DNA of 64,000 bases from Dyadobacter sp. UC 10 (GTDB taxonomy: Bacteria > Bacteroidota > Bacteroidia > Cytophagales > Spirosomataceae), in NCBI RefSeq assembly GCF_008369915.1, contig NZ_VSRN01000001.1:5886501-5950500 (forward strand), read 5' to 3'. The notes under the pieces are model-generated. The model was not told where the DNA came from. It made no database searches and was given only the letters and a program-made list of their open reading frames with translations. Shown here piece by piece: positions 44,886 to 53,448 of the stretch; the first letter of the stretch is position 1; every line of letters starts with the position of its first letter. The position numbers were made by a program, and so were the translations under genes.

Positions 44886-46139
44886 TCAAATCACAGTATC
44901 AGGCACAATTGGCGATACTGCTTTACGCATAACGTATTTGTGAATACGGTACATCAGTAAACCTGTAACTAATATGGCGAACACTACTACATTTCCCAGC
45001 ATCGGATAATTTTCAATGTAACCCGTAGCAGTTTCGGACACGATATAGCCTGCGATCAATGAGGCAATACCGCCGGATATTTGCTGCACCGAAGAGTTGA
45101 CACCCATGAATGCGCCACGGTCGTGTGGCTCCGGAACGGCACTCATCAATGCGGAAGCCGATATCATTCGGGCGGTAATTCCGACGAAAAGGAAAATGTT
45201 CAAAATAATAATAATCCAAAGCGGGGTTACGCTCAGATTGCAATAAATAAGCGTCATCACACAAGCAATTGCAGAGCCCCAAAGAAATATCTGGTACTTG
45301 CCTACCTTGTCGCTAAGCTTGCCGATGAGTGGGCTGAATGCAAGCATACAGATCCCGGTCACCATATACAAAGTCGGCAGTTGCGCTTCCTGAATGCCGA
45401 GGTTATTTACACCAAAAGCAGTGCCGAAAGGCATTAACATGAACCCGCCCGTCGCCAGCATAGTGGTAGCAGCGAAGCCCTGAAGATACTGCGGCTTAGA
45501 GATTGTCCGCCCCAAATGCTGAAACGCATTCCCCTGCGATTGCAATTTCAAGTGCGCATTAATAGGTCTCATATATGCGACAATCAGAATTCCGACGATT
45601 ACGCTCAACCCAACGATCATCAGAAATGGTGCATGCCAGCTGAATTCTTTGGCCAGGTATAGTCCGATCGGGATACCGAGTACCTGGCTGCTCGCAAAGG
45701 CCATTTGAACAAAACCCATAACCCTGCCGCGAACGTGGATCGGGAAAAGGTCGGTGATAATTGCGAAACCTATCGAACCTATTACACCGCCAAAAAGGCC
45801 GGTGATAATGCGTGCCATTAACAGAAAATGATAAGTGGGCGCGATGCCGCAGAGGAAAGTGCCGACTACAAAACCGGTGTAGAAGAACATAAGAAGCTTT
45901 TTCCGGTCAAACTTGTCGGCAAAACCCGCTGTGAGTAATCCTGCCGCACCCGCGCTGAATGCATACGCGGAAACAACCAGACCGAACTGACTGGTGCTGA
46001 TCGAAAGTTTTTCCAGCAATATATAGCCGAGCGGAGATAGTACCATGAAGTCCAGGACTACCGTAAACTGGAGGATCGCCAGCAGTGCAATAATGAATTT
46101 TTCGTACCCTGTGAAAGTGCCTTTTTGTTGTTCTGACAT
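44886..46139 (-). CDS. MFS transporter of the DHA1 type
   Basis: The 417-residue protein has 12 hydrophobic segments. Motif A is GFADKFDRKKLLMFFYTG, and motif-like ARIITGLFGGVIGSIGFAI lies in helix 4; the second half repeats GKLSDKVGKYQIFLWG. It is probably a proton-driven multidrug or small-molecule exporter. It is the last gene of a TetR - small protein - MFS unit, where the regulator probably represses the exporter. Confidence 0.9.
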   Translation of the reverse strand: MSEQQKGTFTGYEKFIIALLAILQFTVVLDFMVLSPLGYILLEKLSISTSQFGLVVSAYAFSAGAAGLLTAGFADKFDRKKLLMFFYTGFVVGTFLCGIAPTYHFLLMARIITGLFGGVIGSIGFAIITDLFPIHVRGRVMGFVQMAFASSQVLGIPIGLYLAKEFSWHAPFLMIVGLSVIVGILIVAYMRPINAHLKLQSQGNAFQHLGRTISKPQYLQGFAATTMLATGGFMLMPFGTAFGVNNLGIQEAQLPTLYMVTGICMLAFSPLIGKLSDKVGKYQIFLWGSAIACVMTLIYCNLSVTPLWIIIILNIFLFVGITARMISASALMSAVPEPHDRGAFMGVNSSVQQISGGIASLIAGYIVSETATGYIENYPMLGNVVVFAILVTGLLMYRIHKYVMRKAVSPIVPDTVI

Positions 46140-46149
46140 AAATGTTGGT

Positions 46150-46389
46150 TTAGTCTGTTAATTCTTCGCACGCGTAACCGGCCTGCTGCACGAGTGCAAT
46201 GACGGGCGCACAATCGGGTTTGCTGACTTCCACACGCAGGACGTTGTCAATATCCGACAAATCAATATTCCATTTTAGAATTCCGGTTTGTCCGTCGAGC
46301 AAGCGGGAAATCGATTTCACGTGCCTTTTGCTGTTGATGTTAGTCCTGAAAACGAGGACAAATTCTTCTGTAAAGTTATCTTCATTCAT
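46150..46389 (-). CDS. Small HMA-fold-like protein lacking CxxC
   Basis: The 79-residue protein fits a beta-alpha-beta-beta-alpha-beta plan (FVLVFRTNINSKRHVKSISRLLDG in two parts, WNIDLSDIDNVLRVEV, VIALVQQAGYACEEL), as in heavy-metal-associated domains. The metal motif GMxCxxC is replaced by RTNINSKRH, so copper or zinc binding by that site is unlikely. It is 10 bp before the MFS gene. Function unknown. Confidence 0.65.
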   Translation of the reverse strand: MNEDNFTEEFVLVFRTNINSKRHVKSISRLLDGQTGILKWNIDLSDIDNVLRVEVSKPDCAPVIALVQQAGYACEELTD

Positions 46390-46432
46390 AGCTGTTGTGT
46401 TGAACGGAATTGATTTTCAAGCACTTGCAAGT

Positions 46433-47020
46433 CTAGGGTTTCAGAGCCTTAAGAACCAACCCGAGTGTCTGATTTATTTTATCATCATCAAAAATGAAAG
46501 GGGGCCTGCCGGGCATGCTGCTTTTGGAAATATGAAACTTAACCAGTTGATAGAGCGGAGCAAAAGCAACAGACCAGTAAATTTCGACCGGAAGCGGCAC
46601 AATTTCCTGACGCTCGATCGCTTTCTGAACAAATCTGGTCATAACGCTTACAAACCGTGTTTCGACGGTAGAACGGTCTACCAGAGGCGAATGGCGGAGC
46701 TGTTCTACAAATGTGTGACTGAACGGATTTTCAAGGCAATATTTGATCCTGTTCAGCCACTGAACTTTCAAACCTTCATCAAAATGTGCATCCGGATCGA
46801 AGTCCTTTAAAGTCGCATCTGCCATTTTATGGTTTTCTTCGGTGTAAAGCTGCTGAATCAGATCTTCCCGATCCCTGAAATAAATGTAGATCGTCGCAAC
46901 GGAGACACCGGCCGCTTTTGCAAGCTTATGCATGCTCAAACCGTCGAAACCATGATTTACAATCATTTCAATCGCCTTCTGCCTGATCAGCGCCTCTTTA
47001 TTAATATCCCGTGTCCTCAA
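46433..47020 (-). CDS. TetR/AcrR-family transcriptional regulator
   Basis: The 195-residue protein has an N-terminal TetR HTH (residues about 8-60: IRQKAIEMIVNHGFDGLSMHKLAKAAGVSVATIYIYFRDREDL in pieces) and an all-helical ligand-binding domain. It leads the operon with the HMA-like gene and the MFS exporter. A near-perfect palindrome 28 bp upstream (47048-47067) is a probable autoregulatory operator. The inducing ligand is not known. Confidence 0.93.
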   Translation of the reverse strand: MRTRDINKEALIRQKAIEMIVNHGFDGLSMHKLAKAAGVSVATIYIYFRDREDLIQQLYTEENHKMADATLKDFDPDAHFDEGLKVQWLNRIKYCLENPFSHTFVEQLRHSPLVDRSTVETRFVSVMTRFVQKAIERQEIVPLPVEIYWSVAFAPLYQLVKFHISKSSMPGRPPFIFDDDKINQTLGLVLKALKP

Positions 47021-47047
47021 TTTTTAGTCATTTTCATGGCTGTAAAT

Positions 47048-47067
47048 ATAAATGAACGTTCGTTTAT
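47048..47067. promoter_or_regulatory. TetR operator palindrome
   Basis: ATAAATGAACGTTCGTTTAT is a 20-bp palindrome with a single mismatched pair, centred on AACGTT. GAACGTTC-centred sites are typical of TetR-family operators. It lies just upstream of the TetR gene start. Confidence 0.7.
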
Positions 47068-47106
47068 TTTAAGATTTGCGGCCTCAATTTGCAGCATTGC
47101 CTGCGT

Positions 47107-48621
47107 TCAGCTAATCATACCGGCGGCGACAGGGTGTTCATCAAAATCGACGAGACTGGTTACAATAAAATTCTCAATCACTTTTTTGTTGTAACCTTTA
47201 TAGCCACCTTGAAAATCACGCCCGGCCACTGCTATAAAATCTTCCATGCGCTTTGAATTGAGCTGTGCCAGAAGCGCAGCGGGATTACCTTCATACTTGA
47301 TGAAATAGCCTGAATAAACGGAAACTTCCGGGTTTTCATACAGCACAAAATTGGGCTCCCGGTTCATTGGTGAAAAGATAATTTTTTTTCCAAAAGAACT
47401 GTCCAATCCCTGCGATCTCCCGAAAGCATACCACGCCACGGCATTGGGCTTTCCATTATCACGACGATCGAGTGCCGGTTTTACTTTAATAAAATATGAA
47501 AAAGTTTTAGGGAATGACGATTCCAGCGTTTTTTGAGGGATTATCTGATGTTTACCTGACTCATTCTTTTGGTATGGGAAAAGAATATATTCGGTGACAG
47601 GATCGGTTGAGGTTTTGAGCTTGGAGCCCTTTACGACCGGTTTCAGTAGCTCGCGTTCCAGGTATACGCAGTCACCGTTTTTATTTTTCGCAAAACAAAT
47701 TCCGTCATTTTCTTCGAGAATAGTGAAGAGATAATACCGGTCGGCAAGCGTGGTAATACCCACGGAGATTCTGCAAATATCTCCCAGCCGCATTCCACTC
47801 ACCTGCTCAGTGGGAAGTATGGAGAGCTTCCAGGGACTATTCAGTTCCGCAAAGCGGATACTCTTGGATTGATAGGTAAAATCCTTTTCCAGGCATTGTT
47901 CAAAGGTAAATTGAGGCATCTTAATATTACCAAAAACGGTTATCGCTGAATAAGTCGAGGCATTTTCAAATACTGGTATTTTGCCAAAATTGGTCATGTG
48001 CCTGAGGTTTTGATGAAGCTCAAAGTAGGAGCGGAGAGGCTTTCCAGTTTCTGATATGAAGAACGAATTAGGCGTTATAAAGCCGCAAGTACCGTTTTTG
48101 GTCAATAAAATGCTGGCCAGTTCGAAAAAGGCAACATAGGCGTCGGTAGACCCGGAGCGGCAAAATTGATATTCACTCCTGATGTATTGGCGCTGTTTTT
48201 CCGGTAAATGCTGGATCCTGATGTAAGGTGGGTTGCCGACGATCAGGTCAAATCGCTTCCTGGTATTGCGCTGGGACAGTGCGTCGCAATGCCGCAGGTT
48301 CCAGGTCACAGATATGCCCAGCGGTCTGATAAGCTTATTGAGATTTTCCCTGCATTTCGCGAGAGCCTGCGGGTCGATATCCCAGCCGTGAACCTGTTCG
48401 AGCCGCGTCGGAATTAGCTCCACGGGTGTAATTTCAATGATATATGCTACGATGGGGATCAGAAAACGCCCGTCGCCGCAAGCTGGGTCCAGGATTTTTT
48501 TGCCAGAAAGATCAGTATCATAAAAGTCGCAAAGGCGCAGGATCTTTTCAACTATATGAAGCGGCGTGTAGATCTGCCCGAGCAGTTTCTTCCTTTCATA
48601 AGAGCGTGTTTGTGATGCCAT
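47107..48621 (-). CDS. N6-adenine DNA methyltransferase, TaqI-type
   Basis: From the ATG at 48621 the protein has 504 residues. Motif X GQIYTP (15-20), motif I LDPACGDGRFL (44-54) and motif IV NPPY (130-133) define a gamma-class m6A enzyme. The C-terminal half (from about residue 285) looks like a TaqI-type target-recognition domain, with FIAVAGRDFQGGYKGYNKKVIENF near the end, split here. The recognition sequence cannot be read. The gene 59 bp upstream encodes a probable nuclease, which suggests a type II restriction-modification pair. Confidence 0.88.
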   Translation of the reverse strand: MASQTRSYERKKLLGQIYTPLHIVEKILRLCDFYDTDLSGKKILDPACGDGRFLIPIVAYIIEITPVELIPTRLEQVHGWDIDPQALAKCRENLNKLIRPLGISVTWNLRHCDALSQRNTRKRFDLIVGNPPYIRIQHLPEKQRQYIRSEYQFCRSGSTDAYVAFFELASILLTKNGTCGFITPNSFFISETGKPLRSYFELHQNLRHMTNFGKIPVFENASTYSAITVFGNIKMPQFTFEQCLEKDFTYQSKSIRFAELNSPWKLSILPTEQVSGMRLGDICRISVGITTLADRYYLFTILEENDGICFAKNKNGDCVYLERELLKPVVKGSKLKTSTDPVTEYILFPYQKNESGKHQIIPQKTLESSFPKTFSYFIKVKPALDRRDNGKPNAVAWYAFGRSQGLDSSFGKKIIFSPMNREPNFVLYENPEVSVYSGYFIKYEGNPAALLAQLNSKRMEDFIAVAGRDFQGGYKGYNKKVIENFIVTSLVDFDEHPVAAGMIS

Positions 48622-48680
48622 TCGGAGTGGTAATCCCGGGTGTGCCGAGTTGAATGCAGCCGGAAGTGCCGCTAAAATAG

Positions 48681-49343
48681 TTAATTCAGCTGGCAAATGC
48701 GAAAGCCTTTCTGCTTTCTGAGGTAATCCGTCAGCACCGGGGGGCGGATGTCGCAAAATTCAATTTCGTAGGTTCCTTCGTTGAAAATAAACGTGCTGCC
48801 GTCGAATCTGATCCGCTTGGTACCTGCACGATGAAAATGGCCCAGCTCGCCGGTTTCAAGTGCCGTTTTATCGATAAACCCAAGCAAAGAGGCGATCGTC
48901 CCCTCAGTTTCTGATTGATGAAAGGATATGCAAAAGTAATGCGTTGTCTTCGACCCGGTTTTGTGAAGCTGTGAGGCAGGGATATTCAGGACGTAACTTC
49001 CGGAAAGCACACCTGACTTGCGTTTCATCGATTTGATATCAACAGAGAAATCCTGATCTTCTGATTTGATCAGGAAGTCCTGCCCCCAGTCTTGTCCGCC
49101 CGTTGCGCCGAAAGACCGGGTTGGCCGGGGTAGGTGGTAGCAGTCAGCGAAAACGATTTCCCCCAGTGTACCTGTGAAGCGGAGCATCCTGGTACTCGAT
49201 AAGGAGCCTGGCTTTCCGTCCCAGACGTTTGCAACTTGATGGTGGCGCAGCGAAAATTCAACCAACTCACGTGCTTCAAGCTTTTGTTCGTCACCGACGG
49301 AGATTTGAATATACGAACCTAAGTTTAGAACAGTTTGCTCCAT
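48681..49343 (-). CDS. Probable restriction endonuclease (PD-(D/E)XK-like)
   Basis: The 220-residue protein is upstream of the methyltransferase on the same strand. Glu62 in GTLGEIVFAD, Asp89 in GQDFLIK and Asp102/Lys104 in FSVDIKSMKR fit the E...D...(D/E)xK spacing of PD-(D/E)XK nucleases. The central beta strands around them agree with that fold. I cannot name a family. The assignment rests on motif and context. With the methyltransferase it would form a type II system cutting unmodified DNA. Confidence 0.6.
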   Translation of the reverse strand: MEQTVLNLGSYIQISVGDEQKLEARELVEFSLRHHQVANVWDGKPGSLSSTRMLRFTGTLGEIVFADCYHLPRPTRSFGATGGQDWGQDFLIKSEDQDFSVDIKSMKRKSGVLSGSYVLNIPASQLHKTGSKTTHYFCISFHQSETEGTIASLLGFIDKTALETGELGHFHRAGTKRIRFDGSTFIFNEGTYEIEFCDIRPPVLTDYLRKQKGFRICQLN

Positions 49344-49350
49344 GCGATTC

Positions 49351-49520
49351 TAAGGAAGAGGGAGGAGGGAGGAAGGTAGGATGGAGGAAGGGAGGATGGA
49401 ATGCGGGAATTGACTTTTGTGTATTTCACATTTGTAACTAATTTCTTATCCCCAAACCTTTTTTTTCCCCTTCCTCCTTCGTCCCTTCCTCCGTCCTCCC
49501 TTTCCTCATTCCTCCCTTTT
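49351..49520. repeat. Purine-rich / pyrimidine-rich imperfect inverted repeat
   Basis: Bases about 49351-49402 are nearly all purine on the plus strand (GGAGGAAGG-type repeats); 49450-49519 are nearly all pyrimidine (CCTTCCTCC-type). They are imperfect reverse complements of about 50 bp, separated by about 50 bp of mixed sequence. The block lies between the Ppx-like gene and the nuclease gene and may hold the nuclease promoter. Hairpin or triplex formation is possible. Confidence 0.75.
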
Positions 49521-49527
49521 TAAAAAA

Positions 49528-50550
49528 TTACAGCGTCAAAAGAAACCCGATCGTGAAATTAGCATCCCAGTCGAAGACGAACTGGTCGCAGCCGGTTGCA
49601 TCCTTCACTGCTTTGTAGATATTTACGCCGGCTTTGGATTTGGCATTGGTTAATTTAGAATAGGCCAGCGGCTCGCTCAGGGTTGTGTAACGTTCTTTTC
49701 CTTTGCGCACTTCTTTCGCCATCTCAAAAGGCACGCCTCCGATGATGAAACAGGTTTTGCGTTTGTCGGCCGGTATTTGTTTTACCTTGGAAGAAACTTC
49801 TTCGTACACCTTAGAGTCGTCAGAGCCTTCCTGATAGTACTTGGCGCCATATGATTCTACTGCTGACACTTTGCTGCCCTCCATCCAGGAGATTTTGGTA
49901 TTACCAGAGCCAATATCGACCACGAAGGCCTTATCCGCGTATTCAGCAGGAAGTACTGATTTCAGGGCCAGCTGGCCTTCCTGCTCCGCGGTAACCTGAT
50001 TTACAACATATCCGATAGATTTCAGGACCCTTGTAATTTTCTGGGTAACATCTGCCTTCGCAGCCCCGGAACTCACCACAAAGTGAATATCCTTGCTTCC
50101 GACACCGAAATCCAGCATTCCGCCAATGTATTTTTTCAAACCAATTCGGATATCTTCATCAGTGGCCATATTCTCGGTCACCAAACTATTTCCGAACTCT
50201 GATTTTTCGAGCGCCCAGCGCTTTTGGTCGTCAACCTTGATGATAAATGAGTTGAATCCACTTGCGCCAAGCTCAACAACGCCTTTCAGCTTTCCGTCTA
50301 TCGGGGCTGGTGGGGTGTAAGTGAATGCTGTGTTATCGGATGTGGTAGCTTCGGAGTTCTGCGGCGTATTTTCGGAAGGAGCAGTTTCCTCTCCGTTCGC
50401 CGTCGTTGCCTCCGTTTCAGGGTTTCGGGCTCTGTCTTCGGCCATTTGGTTCAGCGCTTTCTCCCCTCCAAAGTATTTGTAACCTGCGAATAATGCTCCA
50501 ATTATAAGGGCCGTGATAATCAATCGGCCTGCAACAGTTAGTCTTTTCAT
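49528..50550 (-). CDS. Membrane-anchored Ppx/GppA-like (actin-fold) protein
   Basis: From the ATG at 50550 the protein has 340 residues: a membrane anchor (about residues 9-27), a polar disordered linker (about 28-80, T/E/N-rich) and an ASKHA-fold domain. Phosphate-binding loops are VVELGASGFNSFIIKV (91-106; compare GSNSF of Ppx/GppA) and FVVDIGSGNTKISW (209-222); TAEQEGQLAL matches the EEEA region between them, and FIIGGVPFEM is the adenosine-side GG. The usual first-motif Asp is Glu93. It ends a three-gene unit. Whether the domain faces cytosol or periplasm is unclear. Confidence 0.7.
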   Translation of the reverse strand: MKRLTVAGRLIITALIIGALFAGYKYFGGEKALNQMAEDRARNPETEATTANGEETAPSENTPQNSEATTSDNTAFTYTPPAPIDGKLKGVVELGASGFNSFIIKVDDQKRWALEKSEFGNSLVTENMATDEDIRIGLKKYIGGMLDFGVGSKDIHFVVSSGAAKADVTQKITRVLKSIGYVVNQVTAEQEGQLALKSVLPAEYADKAFVVDIGSGNTKISWMEGSKVSAVESYGAKYYQEGSDDSKVYEEVSSKVKQIPADKRKTCFIIGGVPFEMAKEVRKGKERYTTLSEPLAYSKLTNAKSKAGVNIYKAVKDATGCDQFVFDWDANFTIGFLLTL

Positions 50551-50600
50551 CGTGATTTGGGGTAAATTGAACAATGTTAAAAATGCGAACTAAATTAATT

Positions 50601-51629
50601 TCAGTCTAAAAGTCCTTTATAGCTGGAGTCCTTGGGTGCTTCAAGTTGTCCGCTACCCGCCGGCCTGCCAGTAGCTGTCGGGCTGTCGAGCTGGATAAAT
50701 TTGAACTGGCCTGAATTGTAAGCTTCGAGCATTGCCTGTCCCTTGTCAGAAAGTAGTCCGTTCTGCACATCGACGCCGTTGATAAAATCAAGCGACAAGT
50801 CCATGGCGCGTTTCATTTCTCCCAGTTTCTGGCTCATATCATCCTGGATATACTCCATCGATTCGTCGAAATAGAACTTTTTGTCTGGATTACCTTTGAA
50901 AATGCTGATTGCGGTGCGCAGTGCATTGGAACTCTCCTTTACAATTCTGTATTCAGCCTCTTTGAGTTTGACTTTGATCTCGGTTTCTTTAATAATATAG
51001 TCTGCACTTTTGTTGACCTTTTCCATAAACTCCAGCACAGTTTTCATGTTGCGCTGCAAGGGAAAGAGTTTTTCGTTCATTTCCTGTAAGCCCGCGCCTT
51101 CAATGGTAGCCAAAGATGCTGTTTCCTTCATCCCCGGCCTGTCGAGCATAGTACTCGCTTTGTTAGCCTCAGCAAATTTCTGTTTGATCTGCTCGTTGTT
51201 CTGGTTGATGTTTTTGTTCAGTTTTACCAGTTGACCGGCTAATGTATTGATCTGGCCCTGCATCTTCTCTCTCTTTTCTTTCAGGTCATCAATGTAAATT
51301 TTCATAATGGCGATCGGATCGAGCTTGACAATCAGGCCGGTGATCTTGCGCATTAATGTTTTGAAAAGAAAAAATACCGCAGTCCTGACGTCCCTACTTG
51401 TAAAAAGGAATATAACCAGCGCCAGCACAGCCATCAAAAAGCCGAGATAAAGTGTGTTCTGAGTCACCTCGATCAAAAAACCGGCAATTTTGTTCCAGTA
51501 ATATAACGCAGCGAAACCAAGTCCGCCGAGGAATAGGAGCGACGTGACGCCTTCCGGCTTGCTCCAGTACGACCGCTTGGAAACATCTTCCTGCGATCCG
51601 CCTATCTGAGTGAAATCTGGTGTTGCCAT
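50601..51629 (-). CDS. Two-TM protein with long coiled-coil tail
   Basis: The 342-residue protein has two membrane helices (about residues 28-45 and 58-77), then about 200 residues of charged helix (from DPIAIMKIYIDDLKEKREKM). The start of that helix recalls PspA/ESCRT-III-like proteins (DPxxM...I.DL), but similarity is weak. The C terminus is disordered (SPTATGRPAGSGQLEAPKDS). Not recognised as a family. It is 50 bp upstream of the Ppx-like gene and 15 bp after the first gene of the unit. Confidence 0.75.
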   Translation of the reverse strand: MATPDFTQIGGSQEDVSKRSYWSKPEGVTSLLFLGGLGFAALYYWNKIAGFLIEVTQNTLYLGFLMAVLALVIFLFTSRDVRTAVFFLFKTLMRKITGLIVKLDPIAIMKIYIDDLKEKREKMQGQINTLAGQLVKLNKNINQNNEQIKQKFAEANKASTMLDRPGMKETASLATIEGAGLQEMNEKLFPLQRNMKTVLEFMEKVNKSADYIIKETEIKVKLKEAEYRIVKESSNALRTAISIFKGNPDKKFYFDESMEYIQDDMSQKLGEMKRAMDLSLDFINGVDVQNGLLSDKGQAMLEAYNSGQFKFIQLDSPTATGRPAGSGQLEAPKDSSYKGLLD

Positions 51630-51644
51630 CGTTTATAAGTCAGG

Positions 51645-52322
51645 TTATTTAAGATACTGGTTTATTTTATTCAAGTCTGATTTGATTTGTTCAACAAAAC
51701 TTAGATATGTTAACTCGAAACTATCTTTGTTTGCATTGATCCTTGCGCTTTGCTCGGTAACTTCGCCTGAGATTTGTCCGAGGCGGTTTTTGTTGTTCTC
51801 AATTTTCTTTTGCAGATCAGCTATTTGCTGGGAAATGGCTGTATTCGAGTCTTCCAGTTTCTTTTGCTCATCCTGCAAGGCCCCGACGCGTTCTTTAATG
51901 GCCTTCTCGACATCTTTCAGAAAAGACGTTCGGTCTTTGTCTAAAATGCCAAGGTACTGATCGGCGGATGATTTGAGAATGGTCGTATCCTTAGGTCCTC
52001 CCATTGCTTTAAAGCTGGCCCAGGCTGCCTGAAATTGCTTCTCCTCGCCAAGCCCGAGACCCTCCGTACTTTTCAAGGCTTGTTTATACTCGAAATAGTC
52101 GGGCCCGGGGAGATTCGCCTTTTCCAGAAGGTCTACGAAATGCTCGACGAATTTTCTGTCAATTTGCATCGTACCTGCCACATTCGCGACTGTCGGAGCT
52201 GCATTTGGCTGCGGTTGGAAGCCGACCGGTGGCGCAACGGCAGCAGCTTTGGCTGGTTCGTCGCTCTCTTTGATAAAAAAGCTGAGTATCTTCTTTCCAA
52301 TACCCGGTTCAGAGTCTGCCAT
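51645..52322 (-). CDS. Soluble coiled-coil protein, first gene of three-gene unit
   Basis: The 225-residue protein has no signal. A Pro/Ala-rich linker (residues about 22-50, AAAVAPPVGFQPQPNAAP) separates a short N-terminal helix from a helical domain (KFVEHFVDLLEKANLPGPDYFEYKQAL in pieces). The last 100 residues are coiled coil (ISQQIADLQKKIENNKNRLG). Not recognised. The context suggests it works with the membrane coiled-coil protein and the Ppx-like protein. Confidence 0.75.
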   Translation of the reverse strand: MADSEPGIGKKILSFFIKESDEPAKAAAVAPPVGFQPQPNAAPTVANVAGTMQIDRKFVEHFVDLLEKANLPGPDYFEYKQALKSTEGLGLGEEKQFQAAWASFKAMGGPKDTTILKSSADQYLGILDKDRTSFLKDVEKAIKERVGALQDEQKKLEDSNTAISQQIADLQKKIENNKNRLGQISGEVTEQSARINANKDSFELTYLSFVEQIKSDLNKINQYLK

Positions 52323-52514
52323 AAGTGTATAAAGCGTTAGGATTCATTGGTTTTATCAGATCAATATTAGTGAAATTTAAAGGATTTCAGGTGAGTGTAA
52401 AGTTACCAATGGTGCCCTGAATTGATAAAGCCGCGGAAAATTTGGATGGGATTCTGATGTAAATCTTGAATGGGGCTGCTTTTTTACTGAAGTTTACTTC
52501 AAAAACTCGGTATT

Positions 52515-53435
52515 ATGCTTCAATTAGGTTTTAATAGTGCGATTTTAGCGGACTTCGGATTCGAGCATGTTGTCCAATTTGCGTCAAATCATGGATTCTC
52601 ATGTGTGGAAATGATGTGCTGGCCCTCAGATAACACAGATAGCCGGAGGTACGCAGGTGTAACCCATATTGATGTGTTGAACCTTACCTCCGCAAGGGTA
52701 TCAGAGATCAGGCATGCATTAAGGGAGGCCAATATTTTTATATCTGCCCTCGGTTACTATCCCAACCCGCTCGATCCGGACCCTAATCGCTCTGAATATT
52801 TCATTGAGCACATTAAAGAAGTGATAAGAGGGGCGGCGAAACTCGGGATACCGGTTGTAACCACTTTCATAGGTCGCGATCCGGCAAAAAGTATTAAAGA
52901 CAATCTGGCCCGGTTTGCGGATGTCTGGCCCGGGATAGTACAGGTTGCCGAAGAAAATAATGTCAAAATCGCAATCGAGAACTGCCCGATGTTCTTCACC
53001 GACGACGAATGGCCGGGCGGCAAAAACCTGGCAATCAGCCCGGCCGTGTGGGACAGGATGTTTGAAATCATCCCTAGTCCGATCTTGGGATTAAACTACG
53101 ATCCCTCGCATATGATCTGGCAAATGATGGATGAAACCTATCCTATTTACAATTATAAATCAAGACTTCATCACGTGCATTTGAAAGATGCAAAAGTTTA
53201 CAAAAATAAATTAGATAGAGTGGGCATTATGGCGAATCCGCTGGAATACCATTCCCCTAAATTGCCCGGATTGGGCGATGTAAATTGGAGCGCATTTTTC
53301 GCTGCCCTCACTGACGTTCGCTATCGCGGCCCGGTTGTGATTGAAGTAGAAGATAAAGCGTATGAAGGCAGCATTCAGGACGTTCAAAGCGCGATTCTGA
53401 CCAGCCGTAATTACGTAAGGCAGTTTTTGGGGTGA
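52515..53435 (+). CDS. TIM-barrel sugar phosphate isomerase/epimerase-like protein
   Basis: The 306-residue protein is an AP_endonuc_2/xylose-isomerase-like TIM barrel. Typical pieces are FASNHGFSCVEMMCW at strand 1-2, the metal-binding NVKIAIENCP, LNYDPSHMIWQ, LHHVHLKDAKV and GPVVIEVEDKAYEG. No signal peptide. It probably isomerises or epimerises a sugar with a divalent metal (inference from family). It is convergent with the hydrolase gene (13 bp between stops). Confidence 0.88.
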   Translation: MLQLGFNSAILADFGFEHVVQFASNHGFSCVEMMCWPSDNTDSRRYAGVTHIDVLNLTSARVSEIRHALREANIFISALGYYPNPLDPDPNRSEYFIEHIKEVIRGAAKLGIPVVTTFIGRDPAKSIKDNLARFADVWPGIVQVAEENNVKIAIENCPMFFTDDEWPGGKNLAISPAVWDRMFEIIPSPILGLNYDPSHMIWQMMDETYPIYNYKSRLHHVHLKDAKVYKNKLDRVGIMANPLEYHSPKLPGLGDVNWSAFFAALTDVRYRGPVVIEVEDKAYEGSIQDVQSAILTSRNYVRQFLG

Positions 53436-53448
53436 TTTAAGTAGGTTC

